Made by a program: the position numbers and the translations under genes. The notes beneath the pieces are model-generated. The model did not search any database. It was not told the DNA's origin and saw only the letters and a program-made list of their open reading frames with translations. From Haliclystus octoradiatus (Eukaryota > Cnidaria > Staurozoa > Stauromedusae > Haliclystidae), in NCBI GenBank assembly GCA_916610825.1, contig OU744447.1, positions 14,553,751 through 14,617,750 of the forward strand: a stretch of DNA of 64,000 nucleotides, in the 5' to 3' direction. Of the stretch, positions 12,501 through 24,500 are shown in pieces; position 1 is the first letter of the stretch; each line of letters begins with the position of its first letter.

Positions 12501-15500
12501 TCCTAAAAATTTTTCCTAAGATACCGCAATCATCTAACATTGATGTATAGAAATTGTGATTTCAAAGCGTCCCGATCGCTGCCGCAGAGACTGCCAGCCA
12601 GTCTCTGAGGTCAGCAGGGAGGGTGCCAACTACTATTTTTTCGTCATCATTATCAACACCGGGGAGCCGGTCAACACAAGGAGGGTGCGGACTGCGCAGC
12701 AGTACGGGGGACTCGCAAACTCGCAGTTTACATGATAAACTCAGCTATATACTAATTGATTTACGTTACCTTACTAGATCTTCGTATGGATATGTTTAAA
12801 GTACATACTTAAATTTTAGTGGACCTGCCTATTGGCTATATTCTATGAAGCGGAATGAGGCTTGAAATATATTTCAACTGTTTGTTTAACCCGTTTTAGT
12901 ATTGTGCAGTCAATAGTTTGGTTTTTAATGCTGTCAATACATTTTCTCATGTTGTGCAGATAAAATGTATTTTTGACCTTCCATTCCGCTTCATAATATT
13001 CAACAGGGAATTGATTAATATCTGAATCATTTTAATCTTTGTATCAGAATCAATCATTTATTTAAAGGCAATTTTTTTTTCATAAGAAAATCCCACCCAT
13101 TTTTGTGCCAAATAACTTCCAAGACATGAAAAATCATAAGATAACTGCACATAGAACTGGCTGATGATTTTTTCTTGTCCGAATCGCAAATTGAACCCCT
13201 TCTCCTCTAAATGTCACATATATTTGATGCGGTTTTTTGATTTTATAATTAAGACTTATAAGACTTATTTACCTTAATTATTAATTACATCTTATTCGAA
13301 ATATCAACGACCCAGAGCATCCATTGACTCTAGAGCAGCTTCACGTTGTTGATGAAAACTCAATAGAAATATCAGATGATTCAAATTTTGCCAAAGTCAT
13401 GTTCACTCCCACTATTCCACATTGCAGTATGGCAACATTAATTGGTTTATCAATTCGTGTTAAACTTCTACGATCTCTGCCTGATCGCTTTAAGGTAAGT
13501 GATATATTATATATTTTGAACTTGCTAACTTTGAAATGAAAAGGTCAAGGTCCTGACCATACACTCAAAATACTAGAGTTGAGACAGTGCCGGAATTTTC
13601 ATAAATTTATCCGAAATAGATAACCAGTGGTTAACTGGTTAACTGAAAGAACAATATCTTTATTGTTTTATCTTTCACACAGTAGAAAAATAATGAAAAA
13701 TATCATCTCATCTGTTTTTGACTGGATTTCGAATGCCAGTTGGGCACACTCATCATTATTTCAAATAAAATAGCCTAGTAATGTATTGCAATGGTATTAT
13801 TTTATTTCCTGCATTAGTTGTGAAGTTGATATTTAAAAAAGAAGCAAATTATATTTTTTCTGCGAAAGAAGAACGGTGATCATATAAAAATTAAATCAAT
13901 TTTGTGAATCTTCGGTCCAATTAAAATAATTATATAAGTTATAAAAAAACAGAAGGAAGTGTTTGAAAAATTGGATTAGTTAGAAACTAATTTGTTTCAT
14001 TGTCTCATTAAAATTTCAAAACAATAAAAAATCAGCAGGCAATATTGAATTAGGCCTATTATTTTCAATATTTTGAAAAACAAACATTTAATATTTAGCA
14101 TTAAAATAAACCGGTAGTTGTCCTATCAAACGATTAACCGTCCCACCCCTACCAAATACACAATAATTTATCTGTTTGTGAGCTAACCATATACCTTTTT
14201 GATAAATGTAATTGCCAAGTATTACACCAGTTGAACAGATTCTTTTTAGTCATACCGAGTGTATCATTGATGTTTTCATCATCCCTTGAGCTTGAAAGTT
14301 TTGCATCATCTGCAAAGAGTTTTATATCATAGCCAGGTTCAAGGCATGATCATGTAATATCATTAATGAAAATAATGAAAAATAACGGACCAAGCACTGA
14401 ACTCTGAGGAACTCAACTTGGTACAGGTATTGATTTGGATGTTAAATTACCGACTGAAACACTTGGCTTTCTACCAAATAGAAACTCAAAAATCCATTGT
14501 AAAAGTTTGTGTTGAATACCGTATGCCTCAAGTTTAATCAATAGCTTCTGATGTGAGACAGTGTCAAATGCTTTTTGAAAGTCAATATAGATAGTATCAA
14601 TATAGTTTTTTATTGATAGACTCAATCCACTTTGATAAAAAGGCAACCAATTGTGTACATGTAGATCTACAAAGGGGGGACCCAACTGTTCATTGGTAAT
14701 CAACTTGTAAGTTTGCAAATTAGAGATCATCGTTTGAGCTATAATCTTTTCCAAGCTATGCAAGTTAGAGAAATTGGTCTGTAATTTTCTTTAAGACTAG
14801 ATGGACCTTTCTTGTAAATAGGCGCCACTATTAGGCCTACAGATTTCCAAATTTGTGGTAGCTGTCCTTTGGATAAAGAAGGCTCAAACAGTAAGCTAAA
14901 AGGTATGACAATTCCATCTGCAATTGATTTTAAAAGCAAGGCAAGGTACCAATCTGGAGACCAGAAAGTTTTTGGAGGAAGTCGTCTTCCACATTGATGT
15001 GGCATTGATATTTCAAGAGCAAGTATGGATTGTATGGTACTATCAAGCTGTTATTTATCAGCTGTCCCTTGTCATTCATAACTTCTCTTCCACCCTTGTC
15101 TTTGGCACTCCTCCTGTACTTAGGATAGAATGAGTCATTGTCCCATGTAGTACTATCAACAAACTCTTTAGGAAATCGTTTGGGACATGGTTCCCCGGGT
15201 TTTTTACAGGTAGGATTACACGTATGAGTCATGTGGTCACTACCAATATTTCCAATAAAACCTGCTACACAGTGTTGCCTTCGAATGTTGATGGTTCTGG
15301 TGAAATTTCTGCGATAATCGTTGAGTCAACATCAGAATATGGCAATGTGGGCCTTTCTTCTGGAATTCAACTGCGGCTACATTTCCTGCCCTTTTTCCAA
15401 AAATGTTTTTATTGCATAAGCATGCTTGAGTACCTTAAGTTTGAGATTAAACACCCTTGCAACTAAATCCGGACTGTCCTTTGGAGTTTGGTCGGGCAGC

Positions 15501-18500
15501 AATGACTGTGTAATCTCTTGCCAATCAGGATTACACGTAAATGTTATGAAGAGATCTGGTTTATGAAATTCTCTTGATATGGCCACTGCATTCTGAAAAT
15601 GTTCATGCATATAGCGTGGTCCTCCGGTAAATGATGGTGGTAGAATTACTCAAGCCTTCCTGATGTTACTCTTTCACCATCCACTGTTACAGTAACATCT
15701 TCGCATAGCCGTTTGTATGATTCTTCTCTCAAGTCTTTTTGGTGATTTCTCAGATATAGTAGGCGTTGGTTTTCAATTTTTGCGTAAGAAACGCAGAGGA
15801 ATTCTTGCCAGAGCTTTCCACCACACATGAGATAATCATAACCATTGCCCAATTGTTGACAGATTTGGGTGTGAAATGCATAAAATTGTCCACACGAAAT
15901 CCTAGGTGGCTGTATCGTGCCCACAAGTTCACCATTGGTTTGAGTTTATTGTGTTAATTCTAAACTGTAGCCATCTTGCCCAGTTGGGATTAGAAGAACA
16001 AATTGCAATGGATCAGCAGATCGATGTGTATCACTTGGTTGCGCAGTAAAACAGAAAACCTCTATTTGCTGGCTGAGAATCATGAGACAAAATTGAGATC
16101 TCTCTGAATGACAGACTATATCTCCAAGCATGCTCTCCAGAGGGACGCCTACGGGATTTATTACCAATTTCGCAAGCAGATCTTCATTTTCTGATAAACT
16201 CTCAAATGTGTGTTTGTAATCTTTCACGTACAGTCAAATCTGCTATAACGGCCACTCTGATAGAAAGGCCACTCATACAGAACGGCCACAATAAGTATTT
16301 CTCCTGCCATTTTCTTTTGTTTTCTGTCCCTATAGAGCGGTCATCTCTCTAACACGACCAGCGGCCACTTTTTATCATTTGTTTTGTATCCAAACATCTC
16401 ATACAACGGCCACTTTTGTATATTTTGTCCGTGTTTCTTTGAAAGTTATACAACTATTTTGTAAACAAATGATTTCAAAACAATAGTTTGCATGAATAGT
16501 TCATGTAATTCAAAGCCGACGTGATCGAGTTGCGTTGAATTCTTTTGTTTGTTCAAGTGTGAAAGGTCAACACATTAGTGTGAATGTCAAAAAAACGTGA
16601 GCAGTTTGAATGAATGTTAAAGCAATGCGACTAACAAACAAACACGGAGAGAATATTTTCTTGCAAGTTCACAACTCTAACCATGCACTCATTATTCTAA
16701 CCAAAATATCATTAAACTGAAAAAGTCTCATCTTTTTCAAAGTAATTTATTATTTGAATAAATGATTATACTACAGTTGTAGTTTCATTTCTCAATTCTC
16801 ATTTATTTATCTGTGATGAATTTGAAATAAGTTTGTGTTGGTTTGCTTTGTCCATTGTTCTATTCTATTGTTCTATGATTCTATTGTTTTTGGCAGAACG
16901 GCAACTCTTATACAGCGGCCAATTTACGGCAGGCTATTTAGTGGCCGTTATAGACAGATTTGACTGTAACAGTTTGCTCGACTGAGATGCTGTTGAAGGG
17001 TTTTAACCAAATATTTCAAATGTGTCTTCTGATTTTTAGTAACCTGGGTTGAAAGTATTGACCAGTATTAAATTATTAAATCGAATTTCTTCCTTATTAT
17101 TAGCATGGCTGGGATCCAGGAGCTACAACTGCGCAAACACACGTATATGTCCTTAGTTTTGTTGCAGGGCCCCTACTCCAATGAAAACTTTATGCTGGAT
17201 AACTACGGTTGGGGTCCATCCGTCTCTTCCTGGATTAGTTGGGTGCTGAACTTGAAGGAAAGGGAGGGCCAATGCATTTTTCAACTGTCTCGAATATTTA
17301 TGGGAGGTTTTAGATTCATCGGATGTGCCTTCCCAAAGTTCCTTAATCAACGCTCCAGGGGTATGAATATAATTCTGTAAGAACTTTACCTGACTTACAG
17401 CACATTCCAGATGGCTCATCCTTCCACTTCAATGCACTTCCACTTCCGCTGTAGATTACTCAGATTTAAGTAATTAATCACCGTTACAATTACTTTTGCG
17501 AAGCGCTGAGTGATTACCGTTACCGTTACTTTTGTGAAAAAGTAATTAATTACAATTACTAAGTATTCTACAAATAAGACTTACTAATCTCGCTTACTAA
17601 TTACTGATTACTTTCGAAAGCGTCAAAAAAGTCAAATAGAAGCCTAACAAAACTACTTGTAATTGTTCAGACATATTATTTATTGCCATACAATTTAATA
17701 AACAATTAGGTAAGCAGGAAATTGTATGTAAGAAATATGACAACAAGGATACTTTTGTTTCTTTTGCTTTCGGTGTACCTGTATCTTCGTCTGCAGCCTT
17801 CTTTCGTTTGCATACTGGAGCTGCCAGTTTGGTGTATTCGCTAAAGTTATTGATGTGCGATTTCTGAATTAAAACATCAAAGCATAAGTAAATAATCTAT
17901 AATCGAAATAACAAGAATAAACAGAAAGTAGACCGGCAAAATCAAAATCATGTCGTAATCATGCAATCATGTCGCGGAAAGCAAAATCATGTAGCAATAA
18001 TTAAATTTAAATTCAAAAGTAAACCATGATGTTGTTTTGTTTACTTTGGATTATGCATAAAAAGTCTGTAATAATTTGATAAACATAAAGACCAACTATT
18101 AAATATTATATTATATAGAAAACTTTCCTCAATGTGTTTCTTCAAGTTGGATATTGAATTGATGACTATTGAGTAAATGGCTTTCTTTGGCATACAGAGC
18201 AAACACTGAAATTTGATATTCCGCCCGTCAACTTTCACAAATATGAGCATGCTTGATATGCTAGGCCACGGGTTATCTTGATTAGTTATGGTATCATCGT
18301 AATCATTAATTGTTATTTATTCTACGCCAACAGCTTCACAGCTTCAGGTAAACATACTTCAGATTTGTGAGACTAATCTATATACAAATAGAGATCCGTG
18401 CGTGCCTGTGTGTATGTATGTATATGTTCTTTTCACACACTCACTAATCTATGAAATGTGACAAACTATAGCTTAAAATGATCGTCGTAGTCCAAACAGC

Positions 18501-21500
18501 GAGCTGCGCTAATAATTTATCCTAGATTTTTATTGTATGAAGAGATATTAACGATTATCTACAAAAAGGTAGGATATTTACAACGCCAGTGTCGTTCTTT
18601 CTGTCAAGTAGGTGTCCCTTTCTTTCTTCTCATGGTGTTCCGATGATCGGTGCTGCTGCTACTGTTTTAATGTAAACAGGTTTAGAATGACAAGGATGTA
18701 TCAAGTAATTATATAATGGCCCACGGAAATAATAAAATTGTGAAAATTTAATATAAATATTTCGATATGCTTTAGAAATTGCATAACTATGGGGACCTAA
18801 TTTTATACAAGATGGAAATTTTATAGGAATATATTCTGCTGAATCCAAGTATTTTAATTTTCAATGATCTATTCAGGCTATTTATATCTGCAAATGGAGC
18901 GAAAGTTCACACATTTACAAACACATGAAATGTGACAAGTTTTAGCTTTAATGACGGTAGTACAGTACAAGCAGCGATCTGCGCAAAAACTACTCAGCAT
19001 TTTTGCTTGATAAGAGGAGATATCAATGTCATCGTCATAGTGTCATCAATGAAAACTAGCCATTCCACATGTTCATGTGTGTTCAGCAATATTGTGTGAG
19101 CCGATTCTATTAGCATGACAAGAGCAAGACTAGTTAAAACTCGGAACTCGCTTATTCAATATGCAAGTTGTAAACAGGCATAAAACAATGAGAATTTAGA
19201 ATTGAAACATATAGCTCGAACAAAGTGTAAAACTGTAAATTAACCCCCGAGGGAAATACACACATTCATAAAATAGCACTATAAAGAAATGTTTATCTAT
19301 CATAAAATTATTTTCAGATTGCATTCAGGTTACAAATCGTTAGTACCAGTGCCGCCAGTGGTCAATTGATGACCAACTAATTGTGATATGATTGAATTAG
19401 TAAAAGAGAATAGAGGCCTAAAAGAGAATCTCGCTTGATATCAGTCCTTTTCAGATTCAGATTACTTACAAGTAGCATTTACGAATGGCGTAAATGTATA
19501 TAGATTTTACCATTTTATCATAGGTCCACAATAATCTTTGAATAATGTATTAATTGACGTTATTGTCCCCCATGCAAGCTAATATGCATGTAGACTCTAC
19601 AACGTGCATTGCGTGTAACTGGTATTCTAGTAACACAGACATAAATGATCAAAATCTTTAATAATTTAAATACTCCTAACAGATCCAACTTTAAGTATGA
19701 ATTATGTGAATTTTAATCTCCTTACTATGTGTTGAACAGAATCATAAAACAATACTCAGCCGCCTAGCAAGTGTTCCCGTTGTCAGAAAAAATTATTGAA
19801 TAGCAGGGTGTGTTTCCAAAATAGAAAGTAATTGAAATCAAAGAAATAGGTTGCTACAGCGTCGCTTGAGTATTTATCTATTGTATTTATCTATTGTTAT
19901 CGATTACTCACAGCCCTGTTGCAATGACGGCATAATGAAAGGTGTGATGTTCGTAATCACTTATGTCATTATATTACTAACACCGTATTATTACTATTAT
20001 TATTATATCCTATCAAGTACATATCCTATTAAGCATATCAACAATCCCACCAACTGAACCCTATGTGTGTTTACATGTCTCTTCAGTATTGGTTCTAATA
20101 CGAACATAATATGGCGCAGTTTATAGGATTTGTTGATATACTTAATCGGATATGTACTTGATTGATAGGATATAATAATAGTTTGGCGTAGTTGTCTATA
20201 ATTTGTATTATTGCTTGACAGTCTTCGATTTCTGGAAGTAGGGGATTCATTGAGTATGCTTCTATTTGAATGTTGATTGTTGGTATTCAAGTGTCAGCGT
20301 CTGGTTGTTGGCATTTCCGACTGTGGTATAGAAGCTCTTCTGTGGCATCAGCTGCCAGACGTCGTGATCTAGTTGTTGGTGTTTGTGCTTGGTGTATTGA
20401 AGTTGTAATTATTCGGTTTCACTGGAGGCTGTGTGACCTTGTAGTTGGTGTTTCGGTTTGACTTGATTGTGATACGGAAATTCTGTTGTTTCCTGTCTGT
20501 GTGTTTTTTGTCGATGGTGATTCCTCACGTTGCTCTGTGCGTTTTCTTTTTGCTGAGGCAGTTCTATGTGATAGATTGTTTTTATGTGTTTGTGGCATAT
20601 CTGGGTTTGAATTTGTTTTCATACGAAACATGTAACAGGGATATATTTTCATTTGAACTTGATATTTAAAAGGTATAGATATTTTATAAACCACACAAAT
20701 ATATGTAACACTGTCGTCACCACTGTTTGAAATATACATTTTCTTTCTAGTTGAAAATGAAGTAAAAAAGAAAGCAATTTGATAATCGATTTTTCTCAAG
20801 TCATTAAACAGGTGTTTCTATAGAAATATCAATTCAGTATTTAGCTAAACGTTTCCTCATGTGGCCGATTGCTTATTTAGGCTAAAACAATAAATGCGCT
20901 ATTCAATCGAAGCACCATGACAACAGAGTATACCAGTAATTACCCACTCAACAAAAGGATCATAGCTAAGGCTGCAAATATCAGATATTTTTGTTGATAA
21001 TCCTTGATATCATTTTATGCAAGGCGAATATGGAAGAAATTATTAGCCTAGCTTGCTGTTTGGACTATCACGATCATTTTGAACTAAATACCGTCACACT
21101 TCATGAGATAATAAATGCATGAAAAGAAGACAAACATTCATACCATTTGTATATAGATTCACATTAAACGAGAGTCTTCTAGAACACAATGTGAATACAC
21201 ATTGTTCAAGTCCAAGGTAATATTTTTATTTTGATAGTAGTCAAGTCGATATTAGCTATATATCATACAGCATTGTCAGCATATTGATTAATCTAGTATC
21301 TATTATGTATGTATGTGTGTACATATATATTTATAGCGCAATGGCTAACAGACAAATGAAACAAAGCTCACTTACATGTGGCCTAGAAAATTCTAGAATT
21401 ATAATCGAATTAGGTACAAAAATATCAATAAATGGTGTATAGAAAGTTAACACATAGGGTAAATAGAAGATATGTAAGGCTGCAACTGCTGATTTAACTA

Positions 21501-24500
21501 GAATAGCTACAATATTTTGATAAATTATTTTTGTTAAGTTTTGTTTGGAGGATCACATCATATTTGTTTTGAGGAGTATTTTTTGGCAAAGGCATAGTTG
21601 CAACAATCATATTTGCAATTTAGTTTTGGTCAAAGTCTCAAAGATTGTCCACAATTATGATACTTTGACTGGGCAATTGTAAAAAATTTTTTTGGATCTA
21701 AACCCACTTAATTATACAAAATTTTGAATGACATATAGAGGTTTCTAATCTCATATAGCTTAGACGATCATTGTAGGACTTGTAAACATGCAGATGATCA
21801 GATCGGAGAAAACATATCTTGTAAACAATAATTGGACCTGCTCAAGAATATTTATGTCCTTGGTGAGGTGTGTATTCCGAACTGGAGTAGACAATCCGGG
21901 AATTGGTTGTACATGTGTTGTGCATGATTTAATCAGTATTGGTAATTCCGGATTATTTGGTTTACACAATTTCTTTATAAGAAAACATGGGCTTTTTGCT
22001 TTTGCGGATATTATATTCGCAATGTTTAGAAAACTTCAAATTAGACATTAGCTATTAGTGGTCATTAGTTATTTACATTTATATACAATATTAAGGTTAT
22101 TAAGGATAAGTTAGACTTCAATCCTTGATAGAAATGTGTAAATGTTTTAAAGTATCGAACTGTAAATAAAATTGATTTTAAAACCACATGATGACGTTAG
22201 AAACGTTGAAACGTAGTGAATATGAATAAAAAGCTGTTGCCATTGAATTTTGTTATTAAATTTTTAAAATATAATGATCCAATAATTTACAGAGGTTTGA
22301 AGATAAGAATATTCTCTTATTTCTTCTCATGTTGAATTCAGATTTTGCAAGCAAACACAGCCTCACCTATGAGGCATCAATTTTAATGCTGAGAAGAAAT
22401 ATCCTATTAATTGCACACCCATTCATTATTTTCTGTTCTATATTTATCTTCAAGACCACTACAACAGCTATGATTGCAACATTGCGGTCTACGAATTCTC
22501 CTTAATCCTGATTTTTTCTGTTTAAAAAAATATGCATTTAACTCTAGTTGTGTGTGAGTTAAATCAAACAAACAAACAAACAATAAAATCATACTGTACA
22601 AGCAGGGTCCGACAAAAGAATTTACCTTCCAGGAACCTGAGTTTTTTCTCAAATTTCTTTGGAAATTTTTTTCGCAAATCACGTTTTATAGTCATATTTG
22701 CGTAAATTTTTCAACTTGTTTCAAAAGCCCGTCTCAGAATCATAAATATGGAAACTTTCATAAATGTATAACTTATCTTTATACTTATAAATGCGAAAGT
22801 ATGCCTATGTTGTATGGTCATGTTTTCCGCTGTATTCTCAGTCGGTTTTCAAGTAAGATATAATAATAAGTAAGTTACGTATCATTAGAAACGCTGTTTT
22901 TTAGTCGTGGTTTGGACGGGCTTCGGTTTTGTTATTACCCCTTCTGATTCGCATAACTAAAGAAATATACTGTTTGAAATGCATTATCGATTTCGAAATC
23001 ATTTTCGATACAATCATACACAAATGCAATTATTGAAATGTTCAAAATATGTTTGATGCTCGAAATTGAAACCAGCGCAAATAGTTGTGAATATTAAATC
23101 GCTAATCGACTCCACTATAGACAACATTAGTCGTGAATTGCCAAATCTCCTGCAACACGGAGAGGTTTATGTTCTCAATCTGTAGACATTATGTTCACGA
23201 TTAGACTTCATTTTGTTTCAAAACAAAACTAGACATGTATATATATAGTTACCCAAATACTTGAATAATGTTTAATGCAAATCCCAGTTCAAATATTCAA
23301 GAATAATAATTTAATGTAGGCCTACAGACAACGAAAGCCGCCGTGAAGATGCCGAAGTTAGAGAAGCCTCGTCAACTCAAAGACAAATACGATAGATAAA
23401 CAGATTTAACCATGATTTTCAAACTGAACGCAGAATATTTTTGTCAGTTATCCTGTGATGATTGTGAAGGCGAAAGGGAATAAATACTTCCGCTTTTACG
23501 AGTTTACGAGATCATATCAATTAGTCATTCATTCAATTCGAATGTTGTGACGCCTGACGTACTTCACACATTGTTGTGAAACATAGCGAATGTGTAATGA
23601 GACATCTAAGTTGAAAATGGAACTCTTTAATTTAACGCAAAATTTATTTGTTTATTATGTTGATGAATACAGACATAGTTATATTAAATATAAAGACATG
23701 TAAATATTAATTCTTATTAAACATTATATCCAAAGACATGCTAATCGACTCCACTATAGACAACATTAGTCGTGAATTGCCAAATCTCCTGCAACACGGA
23801 GAGGTTATGTTCTCAATCTGTAGACATTATGTTCACGATTAGACTTCATTTTGTTTCAAAACAAAACTAGACATGTATATATATAGTTACCCAAATACTT
23901 GAATAATGTTTAATGCAAATCCCAGTTCAAATATTCAAGAATAATAATTTAATGTAGGCCTACAGACAACGAAAGCCGCCGTGAAGATGCCGAAGTTAGA
24001 GAAGCCACGTCAACTCAAAGACAAATACGATAGATAAACAGATTTAACCATGATTTTCAAACTGAACGCAGAATATTTTTGTCAGTTATCCTGTGATGAT
24101 TGTGAAGGCGAGAGGGAATAAATACTTCCGCTTTTACGAGTTTACGAGATCATATCAATTAGTCATTCATTCAATTCGAATGTTGTGAAGCCTGACGTAC
24201 TTCACACATTGTTGTGAAACATAGCGAATGTGTAATGAGACATCTAAGTTGAAAATGGAACTCTTTAATTTAACGCCAAATTTATTTGTTTATTATGTTG
24301 ATGAATACAGACATAGTTATATTAAATATAAAGACATGTAAATATTAATTCTTATTAAACAAATTATATTAATTTGAAAACTTCGAATAACTGACGAAAT
24401 CTTCCAACCTTCGAAATTTAATTTACAAAACTTGAACGGGAAAAGTTCAAATTCTTCGGAATTATTGCTCAAACCTTGCGGGAACCTGGTTCTGACTTTG

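Noticed and set aside
13570-14150. Possible hAT element bounded by cagtgccgg and ccccta
   Set aside because: The ends do not form a convincing inverted repeat and no 8-bp duplication was found.
22190-22240. Penelope-like terminal motif with hammerhead-type GAAAC words
   Set aside because: Only isolated words match. No ribozyme stems and no Penelope RT or GIY-YIG sequence nearby.
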